The notes below the pieces were generated by a model. That model saw only the letters and a program-made list of their open reading frames with translations, ran no database searches and was not told where the DNA came from. Both the position numbers and the translations under genes were made by a program. A DNA stretch of 64,000 nucleotides from RH-AL1 sp050013235 (GTDB taxonomy: Bacteria; Pseudomonadota; Alphaproteobacteria; Rhizobiales; Beijerinckiaceae): positions 34,850-98,849 of the forward strand of contig JBEKFQ010000006.1 of NCBI GenBank assembly GCA_050013235.1, given 5' to 3'. Shown piece after piece: positions 8,288-16,809 of this stretch (its first letter is position 1; every line of letters starts with the position of its first letter).

Positions 8288-9385
8288 ATGACCGATGCCC
8301 CGAAAGCGGCCCCCGCAACAAGCAGCCGGGCCGGCACGAAAAAGGAATTGTCCGAGCATTTCAAAACCTACAAGCATGTGTGGGTTTTCATCGAATGCGA
8401 GTATGGCGTCATTCATCCCGTTTCGCTGGAACTTCTCGGCGAGGCCCGGAAGCTTGCGGATAAGCGCGGTGTTTCCCTTGCGGGAATCATCTTAGGAAGC
8501 GACGCGGACATGATCGCCGCAACCGCGTCCGTCTGCTTTGAACACGGTGCCGACGTCGTCTACACCGTGACCGATCCTGCCTTGGAACATTATCGCAACG
8601 AGGCCTTTACAAAAGGCATGACCGATGTGGTCAACACCTATAAGCCCGAAATTCTGCTTCTTGGCGCGACGACCCTCGGCCGCGATCTCGCGGGGTCGGT
8701 CGCCACGACGTTGCTGACGGGCCTGACGGCGGATAGCACGGCCTTGGCGATCGACGACGAAGGTTCGCTGGCCGCCACCCGCCCGACCTTCGGCGGCTCG
8801 CTTCTCTGCACGATCATGACCTTGAACTACCGGCCGCAGATGGCGACGGTGCGGCCCCGCGTCTTCGGGATGCCCGCTCGTCAGCCAGGGCGGCGCGGTG
8901 AAATCATCGATCACCCCCTGAACCTTGCCGAACAAGACATTGTCACCAAGGTTCTGCAATTCGTCGCGGACCGGGATTCCAACCAAAGTCAGCTCGCCTA
9001 TGCCGATATCGTGGTTGCGGGAGGCCTCGGTCTCCGCTCCGCCGAGAATTTCGAACTCGTCAAAGCGCTCGCCAGTGTCCTCGGCGCGGAATACGGAGGC
9101 TCTCGCCCGCTTGTCCAAAAAGGTTGGATCACCGCCGACCGGCAAATCGGCCAGACCGGCAAGACAATCCGTCCGAAACTCTATATCGCCGCCGGCATTT
9201 CCGGCGCGATCCAACATCGGGTCGGCGTCGAAGGAGCGGATACGATCGTGGCGATCAATACGGATCCGAACGCCCAGATTTTCGAGTTCGCCCATCTCGG
9301 GATCGTCGCCGATGCGACCAAACTGTTGCCGGCGCTGACCGAGGCATTCCGTAAACGCCTTTCCGTCAACCGGCTCGCGAGTTAG
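8288..9385 (+). CDS. fixB: FixB, electron-transfer flavoprotein alpha subunit
   Basis: A 365-residue ETF alpha subunit. The C-terminal FAD-binding region is intact, with the GGLGLRS, GQTGKTIRPKLYIAAGISGAIQH and INTDPNA motifs. A charged N-terminal extension precedes the domain, as is common in Fix proteins. AAGGAG lies before ATG 8288. It pairs with FixA to form the flavoprotein that drives electron bifurcation toward nitrogenase. Confidence 0.95.
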   Translation: MTDAPKAAPATSSRAGTKKELSEHFKTYKHVWVFIECEYGVIHPVSLELLGEARKLADKRGVSLAGIILGSDADMIAATASVCFEHGADVVYTVTDPALEHYRNEAFTKGMTDVVNTYKPEILLLGATTLGRDLAGSVATTLLTGLTADSTALAIDDEGSLAATRPTFGGSLLCTIMTLNYRPQMATVRPRVFGMPARQPGRRGEIIDHPLNLAEQDIVTKVLQFVADRDSNQSQLAYADIVVAGGLGLRSAENFELVKALASVLGAEYGGSRPLVQKGWITADRQIGQTGKTIRPKLYIAAGISGAIQHRVGVEGADTIVAINTDPNAQIFEFAHLGIVADATKLLPALTEAFRKRLSVNRLAS

Positions 9386-9395
9386 GGAGGCCACC

Positions 9396-10700
9396 ATGAT
9401 CGAAGAACATTTCGACGCAATCGTTGTCGGCGCGGGTCCCTCGGGGAACGCCGCGGCATATACGATGGCCAAGGCGGGGCTCAAGGTTCTGCAGCTGGAG
9501 CGCGGCGAATATCCCGGCTCGAAAAACGTTCAAGGCGCAATCCTTTACGCCGATGCGCTGGAGAAAATCATCCCGGATTTCCGCGAGGACGCGCCGCTCG
9601 AACGGCATATCATCGAGCAACGCCTTTGGACGATGGATGAGAAATCCTATGTCGGCATGCACTACCGCTCCGAAGATTTCAATGAAGAGCGTCCCAACCG
9701 CTATACAATCCTGCGCGCCCAATTCGACAAATGGTTCAGCAGCAAGGTTCGCGAAGCGGGCGCGATACTTCTCTGCGAAACCACCGTCACGGAACTCATC
9801 CGGGATGGCGCAGGCAAGGTCACCGGTGTCAAGACAGACCGCCAAGGCGGGACCGCTTTCGCCGATGTCGTGATTCTCGGCGAGGGCGTCAATGGCCTCG
9901 TCGGCCAGCGTTCCGGCCTGCGGCCCGAGCTTCAGCCCGACAGCGTGGCGCTCGCGGTCAAGGAAATGCATTTTTTGCCACGCGAAGTGATCGAAAGCCG
10001 CTTCAACCTGAGAGGCAACGAAGGTGTCGTCATCGAGGCAATGGGAACAATCACGGACGGAATGACGGGCACGGGCTTTCTCTATACCAATCAAGAATCC
10101 GTTTCCGTTGGCATCGGCTGCATCGTTTCCGACTTCGCGGAAAGCGGCAAGACCGCCTACGGCTTGCTCGAGGCCTTCAAGAACCATCCGAGCATCAAAC
10201 CACTTCTCGAAAACTCGGAGTGCAAGGAATACGCGGCGCATTTGATCCCGGAGGGCGGATATCATTCGATTCCCGAGCTATATGGCGACGGATGGCTCGT
10301 CGTCGGCGACGCTGGTCAATTCGTCAATGCCGTTCACCGCGAAGGTTCGAATCTCGCGATGACCACAGGCCGTATCGCGGGCGAAACCATCGTCGCGCTC
10401 AAGCAGCGCGGTGTCGCGATGTCGAAGGCCAATCTCGCCGCCTACAAGCGAACGCTCGACGAAACCTTCGTTATGAAGGACCTCAAAAAGTATAAGCGCA
10501 TTCCGGCTCTCCTACACGGGAATAAGCAACTCTTCGGTCTCTATCCCAGGCTTCTCACCGCCGCGGCGCAGACTTGGTTTCGCGTGGACGGCGTCGATAA
10601 GCGCTCGAAGGAAAACCAAATTCTCAAATCTTTCCGGAAGGGACGCACTCTTTCGGGTCTTATCGGGGACGCATTCAAACTGGCGAGGGCATGGCGATGA
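9396..10700 (+). CDS. fixC: FixC flavoprotein-quinone oxidoreductase
   Basis: A 434-residue protein of the ETF-quinone oxidoreductase family. The FAD-binding Rossmann motif is near the N-terminus (VVGAGPSGNAAA) and a second FAD motif, GDAGQFVN, lies near residue 305. It receives electrons from FixAB and passes them to quinone and through FixX. The end overlaps fixX by 10 bases. Confidence 0.95.
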   Translation: MIEEHFDAIVVGAGPSGNAAAYTMAKAGLKVLQLERGEYPGSKNVQGAILYADALEKIIPDFREDAPLERHIIEQRLWTMDEKSYVGMHYRSEDFNEERPNRYTILRAQFDKWFSSKVREAGAILLCETTVTELIRDGAGKVTGVKTDRQGGTAFADVVILGEGVNGLVGQRSGLRPELQPDSVALAVKEMHFLPREVIESRFNLRGNEGVVIEAMGTITDGMTGTGFLYTNQESVSVGIGCIVSDFAESGKTAYGLLEAFKNHPSIKPLLENSECKEYAAHLIPEGGYHSIPELYGDGWLVVGDAGQFVNAVHREGSNLAMTTGRIAGETIVALKQRGVAMSKANLAAYKRTLDETFVMKDLKKYKRIPALLHGNKQLFGLYPRLLTAAAQTWFRVDGVDKRSKENQILKSFRKGRTLSGLIGDAFKLARAWR

Positions 10701-11008
10701 CAGATGCGATGAACGTATCCAGCACCGGCTTCAAGGTCGAGGAGAAGCTGTTCCAAAATCGCTATCTCGTCGACGTGGGCCGGCCCCATATTACGATAAG
10801 GCCGCATGACGTTCCTTCGAAGGCTCTGCTTGCCCTGACGCATGCATGCCCCGCTGGCTGCTATAGCAGGAATGACAGCGGACAGGTGGAAGCAACTATC
10901 GACGGCTGTCTGGAATGTGGCACTTGCCGCGTGATTACGGCCAAGACTGGCGACATCGAGTGGGATTATCCGCGCGGCGGGTTCGGCGTCCTGTTTAAAT
11001 TCGGCTAG
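10691..11008 (+). CDS. fixX: FixX ferredoxin-like protein
   Basis: A 105-residue ferredoxin-like subunit that completes the FixABCX complex. Cysteines are grouped as CPAGC and CLECGTC, enough for a [4Fe-4S] cluster, as in the ETF-QO iron-sulfur domain. It begins inside the end of fixC; ATG 10697 two codons later is an equal choice. The gene is followed six bases later by modD. Confidence 0.93.
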   Translation: MAMTDAMNVSSTGFKVEEKLFQNRYLVDVGRPHITIRPHDVPSKALLALTHACPAGCYSRNDSGQVEATIDGCLECGTCRVITAKTGDIEWDYPRGGFGVLFKFG

Positions 11009-11013
11009 CCCGG

Positions 11014-11889
11014 ATGCTTGGCGATCCATTAACGATTGAACCCTTGCGTTTGACGGACGTGGACATCGAGCGTCTCGCCGAAGAGGATCTCCGGTTCGGT
11101 GATCTGACGACACGTGTTCTTGGGATCGGCGGCAAGCCTGGCCGCATGACCTTTACCGCGCGTCAAAATCTCATCCTAAGCGGCGCGAGCGAAGCGGTCC
11201 GGTTGCTTCGCCGGCTGGGCGTCACGGTTTCTTACGCTGGCAACTCTGGGGAGCCTTTCGCGGCGGGAGCTCTCTTGCTCGAAGCAACAGGATCAGCCGC
11301 TTCGCTCCACGGTGGATGGAAGATAGCGCAAACACTGATGGAATGGGCATCTGGCGTCGCGACGGAAACAAACGAAATCGTTAAGGCGGCCCGAGCCGTG
11401 GCCCCGTGTATTGGCGTGTTCTGCACCCGTAAATCCGTCCCCTTTACACGGCAGCTGTCCCTAAAGGCCATCTTGGCCGGTGGGGCGGAAATTCATCGCT
11501 TGGGTCTTTCGGATACGGTCATGCTTTTTCCGGAGCATCGCGCGTTTCTCGACACTCCCACCGATCTCAGGCCCGCCATTGCCCATTTGAAAAGGCAGGT
11601 ACCCGAACGTTCTGTCATGATCGAAGTCACGTCGGAAGATGAAGCTGTTGGTGCCGCCGAGGCTCTCGCCGATGTCATTCAGCTCGAAAAATTCGAACCG
11701 GCCTCCGCGCGGCGGGTCGTAAATTCCATTCGGAGAAGAGAAGATGGACGCCCCGTCATCGCCGCGGCCGGCGGCATCACCGCCGGGAACGCCGCCGCCT
11801 TCGCGGCAGCGGGCGTGGATGCCTTAGTGACATCATCACCGTTCCAGGCGCGTCCACTCGACATCAAGGTTGTGATCGAACCAATATAA
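11014..11889 (+). CDS. modD: ModD, quinolinate phosphoribosyltransferase-like molybdenum protein
   Basis: A 291-residue protein of the NadC-like ModD family. It has the early DLTTR motif, the FCTRK-P stretch near residue 135 and a glycine-rich GGI phosphate loop near residue 250. ModD genes accompany molybdate uptake and nif genes, but the reaction is not firmly established; a phosphoribosyl-transfer step is likely from the fold. It sits directly after fixX and probably shares its NifA-controlled transcript. Confidence 0.85.
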   Translation: MLGDPLTIEPLRLTDVDIERLAEEDLRFGDLTTRVLGIGGKPGRMTFTARQNLILSGASEAVRLLRRLGVTVSYAGNSGEPFAAGALLLEATGSAASLHGGWKIAQTLMEWASGVATETNEIVKAARAVAPCIGVFCTRKSVPFTRQLSLKAILAGGAEIHRLGLSDTVMLFPEHRAFLDTPTDLRPAIAHLKRQVPERSVMIEVTSEDEAVGAAEALADVIQLEKFEPASARRVVNSIRRREDGRPVIAAAGGITAGNAAAFAAAGVDALVTSSPFQARPLDIKVVIEPI

Positions 11890-12038
11890 ACGGGCTCGTA
11901 ATCGTCTCCTTTGGGATGTGCCCTTCTCCCCGTCCGATAAAAACAACAATGTCTGAAAGACAACGCGCGTTTCGCGAGAAGTGAACATCGAGGGTATGAT
12001 CTCGCTGGAAACTGACGGCTTTGTTTGGGTTATGGCCA

Positions 12039-12054
12039 TGGCATACTGCTTGCG
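12039..12054 (+). promoter_or_regulatory. Sigma-54 promoter before the first nif ferredoxin
   Basis: TGGCATACTGCTTGCG matches the -24/-12 consensus at 14 of 16 positions. I find no perfect TGT-N10-ACA upstream; only TGT-N7-ACA at 11950-11962. Confidence 0.75.
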
Positions 12055-12147
12055 AAAGAAAGCACGCTGGCGATTACGTTCGATCAATCGCGCGCGCGGA
12101 AGATCGCATGATGGATTCGCGTCCACCATTCAACGAGGAGACAGCTC

Positions 12148-12342
12148 GTGGCCTATAAAATCGTGGCTTCGCAATGCACGACCTGCAGCGTTTGCGAGTT
12201 TGAATGCCCCAACGCCGCTATATCAATGAAGGGGGATACGTTTGTCATCAACCCTAAGAAATGCACGGAATGCGAAGGGAGCTTCGAGACGCCGCAATGC
12301 GCCGAGGTCTGCCCTGTTCCAAATACCTGCGTCCCCGCCTAA
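12148..12342 (+). CDS. fdxN: 2[4Fe-4S] ferredoxin, FdxN type
   Basis: A 64-residue bacterial-type ferredoxin with two cluster motifs: CTTCSVCEFECP near the N-terminus and CTECEG...CAEVCP in the second half. The extra residues between cysteines of the second motif are typical of nif-linked FdxN. The start is GTG 12148, after GAGGAGA. It is expected to deliver electrons to nitrogenase or to NifB. A paralogue lies at 15688-15912. Confidence 0.92.
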   Translation: MAYKIVASQCTTCSVCEFECPNAAISMKGDTFVINPKKCTECEGSFETPQCAEVCPVPNTCVPA

Positions 12343-12431
12343 CGCTTGTCATACTAACCACCGGTCCGGCCTGGAGGCACTCTTTAAAGGACCCCCTACC
12401 GTTCTGATTTCAACCGCGAGCCTCTTAAGGG

Positions 12432-12617
12432 ATGAAAGACATGCCGCTCCTCGCATCGAATTACAGTCCCACTGCGCGACGTTGGGCCGTGCGCCATCTT
12501 CGTCCCGAACTTCTCAAGGGTCTGGCTGGCGACTGTCTCACGGCCTTCTCGGACCGCCGCGCGAACCTTCTCATGAGAATAGCGCAGCCGGCGCACGACT
12601 CGATTGATCAAGCCTGA
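12432..12617 (+). CDS. Small unknown protein between ferredoxin and nifT
   Basis: A 61-residue basic ORF starting with ATG 12432, five bases after TTAAGGG. It ends just before nifT. I recognise no motif. It may be a real small protein of the operon or merely an open frame. Confidence 0.3.
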   Translation: MKDMPLLASNYSPTARRWAVRHLRPELLKGLAGDCLTAFSDRRANLLMRIAQPAHDSIDQA

Positions 12618-12630
12618 AAGACATCTGGAA

Positions 12631-12846
12631 ATGAAAATCATGATCCGCCGCTCGCCAGAAACCGGCCTATCGATCTACGTCCCAAAAAAGGACCTCGAGG
12701 AGCCTGTCGTGGAGACCGAACACGAGACCCTTTGGGGTGGCTGGATTCGCGTCGCAAACGGATGGGTGCTCGACCTACCCGAGATGCCCGCCGACACGCG
12801 ATTACCCATAACCGTGAACGCGCGGAAGCGCGGCGAAGAGGAGTAA
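12631..12846 (+). CDS. nifT: NifT/FixU protein
   Basis: A 71-residue protein of the NifT/FixU family, beginning MKIMIRR and containing the family block YVPKKDLEEPVV and the later W-L-LP pattern. Its function is not known; it is not essential where tested. ATG 12631 is chosen because it gives the normal family N-terminus; a TTG at 12604 would add nine atypical residues. NifT more often follows nifK or nifZ, so its place here, before the SIR2-like gene, is less usual. Confidence 0.9.
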   Translation: MKIMIRRSPETGLSIYVPKKDLEEPVVETEHETLWGGWIRVANGWVLDLPEMPADTRLPITVNARKRGEEE

Positions 12847-12850
12847 GGAC

Positions 12851-13720
12851 ATGAACGCACCGCTGCTGCCGCCCGATATTGTCAAATCGACGGATGCGGA
12901 GGCTGTCCTCGTCAAGATCGCAGGGCTTCTTCAAACCGGTTCCATCGTTCCCTATTTTGGTCCTGGGCTTTCGGCTGCTTCCGCGCCGGACGTGCCAATG
13001 ACACCAGAAGCCCTCGCCGAGTTCTTCGGCCGCAAGATCGCATTGCCGCGCCGGGCCAAGGGCAATGTGTGGGCAGCGGCTCAACACATTGAAAGCACGA
13101 AGCACAGGTCCACGGTCTCCACGTTGATGGCGGAAGCCTTCGCGGCTGAGGTGAAGCCATCCGCGCTTCACACCCGGCTAGCATCCCTAGAACTCCCGAT
13201 GATTGTCGATACCTGGTATGATGGAGCCATGCGCGATGCTCTCTCCTCCGGGGCAAATTGGGGCGAGGTTCAGGGCATAACACGCGCAGGAATTGGCGAG
13301 GACCGCTGGTACCGGTTCTATGAAGCCAACGGATCCGAAACGGATCGCACCGCGGCGCCGGCTTGGAAAACCCTGCTTTACAAGCCGCACGGCTGTGTCG
13401 CGCCGGCGAAGAATTTTCTAATCTCCGACGCCGATTATGTCGAAGTTCTGACGGAAATCGACATCCAGACGCCAATCCCCGATATTGTCAAAGACCGCCG
13501 GACGAACCGATCGTTCCTCTTCATTGGCTGCCGCTTTCATGATCAGATGTTGCGCACCTATGCTCGTCAGATCTCAAAGAGATCCTCGGACACCCATTAT
13601 GTGATCGTCGAGCCCGGCCAATCCACGAAGAACGAATTGAAGTTCTTCCAAGCCCAGGGATATACCCCCATTGGGATTCCCCTCGAGCGTGCGGTCGAAA
13701 TTCTTTTGTCCGTCGCCTGA
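12851..13720 (+). CDS. SIR2-like domain protein of the nif cluster
   Basis: A 289-residue protein resembling the SIR2-like (SIR2_2) domain family. The glycine-rich IVPYFGPGLS stretch near residue 35 fits the nucleotide-binding turn, and the C-terminal part has the FIGCRFHD and HYVIVEPG patterns seen in these domains. Classical sirtuins are NAD-dependent, but SIR2-like domains may cleave or only bind NAD. It follows nifT by four bases, so it should be expressed with it. Its role in nitrogen fixation is unknown. Confidence 0.75.
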   Translation: MNAPLLPPDIVKSTDAEAVLVKIAGLLQTGSIVPYFGPGLSAASAPDVPMTPEALAEFFGRKIALPRRAKGNVWAAAQHIESTKHRSTVSTLMAEAFAAEVKPSALHTRLASLELPMIVDTWYDGAMRDALSSGANWGEVQGITRAGIGEDRWYRFYEANGSETDRTAAPAWKTLLYKPHGCVAPAKNFLISDADYVEVLTEIDIQTPIPDIVKDRRTNRSFLFIGCRFHDQMLRTYARQISKRSSDTHYVIVEPGQSTKNELKFFQAQGYTPIGIPLERAVEILLSVA

Positions 13721-13810
13721 GCTTGTCCGCTCCTTTTTCACCTTCATGGCCCTCGTCGTCTAGACCAGACAATGAGGGCATTTTGTTTTGCGACGGACTA
13801 ATAGGCCGCG

Positions 13811-13826
13811 TGTCGACTTTCCAACA
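13811..13826 (+). promoter_or_regulatory. NifA activator site 1 upstream of nifB
   Basis: TGTCGACTTTCCAACA is a perfect TGT-N10-ACA, about 106 bases before the nifB -24 element. Confidence 0.7.
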
Positions 13827-13849
13827 AGACCGCCATTTCTTGGTAAGCC

Positions 13850-13865
13850 TGTCGGCATCCCGACA
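13850..13865 (+). promoter_or_regulatory. NifA activator site 2 upstream of nifB
   Basis: TGTCGGCATCCCGACA is a perfect TGT-N10-ACA with nearly symmetric flanks (TGTCGG...CCGACA). It is 39 bases, close to four helical turns, from site 1, so both could be bound on one face. Confidence 0.78.
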
Positions 13866-13923
13866 GCCGTTGCGGTTCAAGTTAAGCCGCTAATTATGCT
13901 CAAACTACTGACGATTTTTTAGA

Positions 13924-13939
13924 TGGCATGACCGTTGCT
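13924..13939 (+). promoter_or_regulatory. Sigma-54 promoter of the nifB operon
   Basis: TGGCATGACCGTTGCT matches the -24/-12 consensus at 15 of 16 positions, 59 bases before nifB, with two NifA sites upstream. Confidence 0.85.
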
Positions 13940-13997
13940 GAGAGCCCCATAATTCTCAAGTTAAATATCGGCGGATACATTAGAGCGAGGAGCGGAT

Positions 13998-15560
13998 ATG
14001 GACGCGTCCACACACCAAGAGCACCGAGATGCCAGCGCCAATATCAACGTCGAAGCCGTGATGCAGGAAGTTGCCGAACACAAAGGTTGCGGCACGACCG
14101 GCGGGAGCGGCAAGGCGAGCTGTGGCTCCGCCGCGGGACAGGGCGACCTCCCATCCGAAATTTGGGAGAAGGTCAAGAACCACCCCTGCTATAGCGAGGA
14201 AGCCCATCATCACTATGCGCGCATGCATGTCGCCGTCGCGCCGGCCTGCAATATTCAGTGTAACTATTGCAACAGGAAATATGATTGCGCAAACGAGTCG
14301 CGGCCAGGTGTGGTCAGCGAAAAGCTGACGCCAGAGCAGGCGGCTAAGAAAGTCCTTGCCGTTGCCTCGACGATTCCGCAGATGACCGTGCTCGGCATTG
14401 CGGGCCCCGGCGATGCGCTGGCCAACCCCGAAAAGACCTTCAAAACCTTCGAGCTCATCGCGAAAACAGCTCCGGACATCAAACTATGTCTCTCGACCAA
14501 TGGGCTTGCGCTTCCCGATCATGTCGACACGATCGCTGCCTTCAACGTCGACCATGTGACCATCACCATCAACATGGTCGATCCCGAAATCGGCGCGAAA
14601 ATTTACCCCTGGGTGTTCTGGAAACACAAGAGATATACCGGCGTCGAAGCAGCAAAGATCTTGACCGACAGGCAATTGCGAGGTCTCGAAATGCTCACGG
14701 AACGTGGCATTCTCGCGAAGATTAATTCGGTCATGATTCCCGGTGTCAACGACAAGCACCTCGTCGAGGTAAACAAGGCCGTGAAATCACGCGGCGCCTT
14801 CCTTCATAACATCATGCCTCTGATCTCCGCGCCCGAGCACGGAACCGTCTTCGGACTGACAGGCCAACGTGGACCAACCGCGCAAGAACTCAAGGCGCTT
14901 CAGGACAGCTGCGAAGGCGAAATGAACATGATGCGGCACTGCCGGCAATGCCGCGCCGATGCCGTCGGTCTGCTCGGTGAGGATCGCAGTGCCGAATTCA
15001 CGACAGACAAGATCATGGCGATGGAAGTCGATTACGACCTCGATTCCCGGAAGGCGTATCAAGCCAAGGTCGAGATCGAGCGCGTTGCCAAGGTCGCGGC
15101 CAAAGAGGAAGAGCTGACGACTCTTGCCGGAGAGATGAGCGACATCAAGCTGCTCATTGCTGTTGCCACAAAGGGCTCGGGTCTGATCAACGAGCACTTT
15201 GGCCACGCCAAGGAGTTTCAAGTCTACGAACTTTCCACGAGCGGAGCAAAATTCGTCGGCCATCGCCGTGTGGATTTATACTGCCAGGGCGGCTACGGCG
15301 AGGACGAAGGCCTTGAGACAATCATCCGCGCGATCAACGATTGCCATGCTGTCTTCGTTGCCAAAATCGGCGGATGTCCGAAAGCCGATCTCCTCAAGGC
15401 TGGTATCGAGCCCGTCGATCAGTTCGCGCATGAATTCATTGAAAAGTCAGCGATCGTCTGGTTCAAGACTTACCTCGATAAAGTGAACAGCGGCGAGCTT
15501 CAGCATATCGAACGCGGTGACGCGGAAATCCGCCAAGGCGCGCTCATCGCGGCGGCCTAA
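13998..15560 (+). CDS. nifB: NifB, radical SAM FeMo-co precursor synthase
   Basis: A 520-residue protein that fuses two 4Fe-4S units and inserts carbide to make NifB-co, the FeMo-co core. The radical SAM motif is C84-x3-C88-x2-C91 (CNIQCNYC), followed by the GPGD motif. Residues from about 395 form the NifX-like cofactor-binding domain with the NEHFGHA signature. The length and two-domain form are normal for Proteobacteria. A strong NifA/sigma-54 promoter precedes it, and a ferredoxin and IscA-like gene follow. Confidence 0.97.
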   Translation: MDASTHQEHRDASANINVEAVMQEVAEHKGCGTTGGSGKASCGSAAGQGDLPSEIWEKVKNHPCYSEEAHHHYARMHVAVAPACNIQCNYCNRKYDCANESRPGVVSEKLTPEQAAKKVLAVASTIPQMTVLGIAGPGDALANPEKTFKTFELIAKTAPDIKLCLSTNGLALPDHVDTIAAFNVDHVTITINMVDPEIGAKIYPWVFWKHKRYTGVEAAKILTDRQLRGLEMLTERGILAKINSVMIPGVNDKHLVEVNKAVKSRGAFLHNIMPLISAPEHGTVFGLTGQRGPTAQELKALQDSCEGEMNMMRHCRQCRADAVGLLGEDRSAEFTTDKIMAMEVDYDLDSRKAYQAKVEIERVAKVAAKEEELTTLAGEMSDIKLLIAVATKGSGLINEHFGHAKEFQVYELSTSGAKFVGHRRVDLYCQGGYGEDEGLETIIRAINDCHAVFVAKIGGCPKADLLKAGIEPVDQFAHEFIEKSAIVWFKTYLDKVNSGELQHIERGDAEIRQGALIAAA

Positions 15561-15687
15561 GCGCGCCACTCAATTCCCAGCCCGGAACTGACCGCCTAGC
15601 TCCGGGAGAATTTCAACAAGTTAGGTTTACCTGAAGAAAAGCGCTGGCGGTGACGCCGGACGGTGACCGGAGCATAGGAGCCGATAC

Positions 15688-15912
15688 ATGACCTTGAAGA
15701 TCATTGCCTCGCAATGCACGAGTTGTTCAGCCTGTGAGGCGGAATGCCCGAATGTCGCGATCTACGAAAAAGGCGGGACATTCGTCATCAACCCAAAGAA
15801 ATGCACGGAATGCATTGGCCATTTCGACTCACCTCAATGCGCGGCGGTTTGCCCTGTCGATGACACCTGCGTGATCGACACGTCCTATCCGCGCTACCAA
15901 CCACGGGCCTAG
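15688..15912 (+). CDS. fdxN: 2[4Fe-4S] ferredoxin following nifB
   Basis: A 74-residue ferredoxin with CTSCSACEAECP and CTECIGHF...CAAVCP cluster motifs. It is about two-thirds identical to the one at 12148-12342 and shares the FVINPKKCTEC stretch, so the two are paralogues. Placement after nifB suggests that it supplies electrons to the radical SAM reaction. ATAGGAG precedes ATG 15688. Confidence 0.93.
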   Translation: MTLKIIASQCTSCSACEAECPNVAIYEKGGTFVINPKKCTECIGHFDSPQCAAVCPVDDTCVIDTSYPRYQPRA

Positions 15913-15922
15913 GAACACGACT

Positions 15923-16249
15923 ATGAGCTTTGAGATAACACCAGCGGCGGAACGGTTCATTCGCCTCATGCTTCGCGCCGATGGAGCCCAAGGAAGTGGA
16001 TTCCGCCTCGCCGTCACACCGGGTGGCTGCTCGGGGCTCGCCGCCGACATCAGCGTCAAAAGCCAACCCGAACCGGGCGATGCCGTGATCGAACGAAACG
16101 GCGTCAAGCTCTTCCTTCCCGCGGAAAGCCGAATCCTCCTTGAGGGTGTGACCATCGACTTCGCGGATACATCCTCGCAAACCGGTTTGATCTTTCACGA
16201 TCCAAAGCAAAAAGCTTGTGGATCGCACGGCATCAGCACGCTCCAGTAA
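15923..16249 (+). CDS. IscA/HesB-like protein with an incomplete cysteine triad
   Basis: A 108-residue A-type carrier-like protein. C36 is in the GGCSG motif, but the tail reads KACGSHG: C99 remains while the second tail cysteine is replaced by S101 or H102. It therefore may bind iron or clusters differently from the complete IscA at 3476-3796. It lies 10 bases after the ferredoxin and is part of the nifB operon. Confidence 0.85.
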   Translation: MSFEITPAAERFIRLMLRADGAQGSGFRLAVTPGGCSGLAADISVKSQPEPGDAVIERNGVKLFLPAESRILLEGVTIDFADTSSQTGLIFHDPKQKACGSHGISTLQ

Positions 16250-16266
16250 TCCCGGTTCGAACGGAA

Positions 16267-16809
16267 ATGAACAGCTCGCTCAAGCAAGATAATCGACAGA
16301 CGAGCCTCCCAGAGGATCCGCTTTTGGCGGGCGCTCTTCTCGGGGCTGGTCTGCCGATGGAGGCCGAGGAGCTTTTACAAAAGGCAAGCGCTTTTTATCA
16401 TCTGAATGATATCGCGGAAAAGCATCTTCTCGAGGCTCAATCGATCGCACCGGGGCATGCGGCCGTCTTGATCGGACTTTATCGCTTTTACTTTTACAAG
16501 GGGCGTCTCGCCGAAGCGTTGGAAATAGCCAGAGTCTGTCTTCTCAAGGCGGCCGCCGACTGCGAGCTTCCGGCGGACTGGCACCTCGTATCCGCGCATG
16601 ACGCCAATTTTAGCGATTTCGAAAAGACAGTACCCAGATTTTATCTCTTCACGCTCAAAGGCTACGCCTACTTACAAATGCGGCTCGGGAATTTGGAGGA
16701 AGGGCTCTTGGCTGTCTTGAAACTCCTCGAACTGGATCCTTTAGACAAGATCGGAGCGAAGGTTCTTCTCGAAGTTTTGCAGCGAACGGGGCAAGACGAT
16801 TATGACTGA
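16267..16809 (+). CDS. TPR-like helical protein of the nifB operon
   Basis: A 180-residue soluble, helix-rich protein. Two helical-hairpin repeats of TPR type can be seen: one about residues 45-80 (HLLEAQSIAPGHAAVLIGLYRF) and one about 130-165 (GYAYLQMRLGNLEEGLLAVLKL). Such repeats hold partner proteins. ATG 16267 follows GAACGGAA. The end overlaps the LRV gene by eight bases, so they are co-translated. Proteins of this kind recur next to LRV and nifZ genes; the partner is not known. Confidence 0.75.
   Translation: MNSSLKQDNRQTSLPEDPLLAGALLGAGLPMEAEELLQKASAFYHLNDIAEKHLLEAQSIAPGHAAVLIGLYRFYFYKGRLAEALEIARVCLLKAAADCELPADWHLVSAHDANFSDFEKTVPRFYLFTLKGYAYLQMRLGNLEEGLLAVLKLLELDPLDKIGAKVLLEVLQRTGQDDYD

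Noticed and set aside
11950..11962. TGT-N7-ACA as a NifA site for the first ferredoxin
   Set aside because: Spacing is 7 instead of 10, so NifA binding is unlikely.
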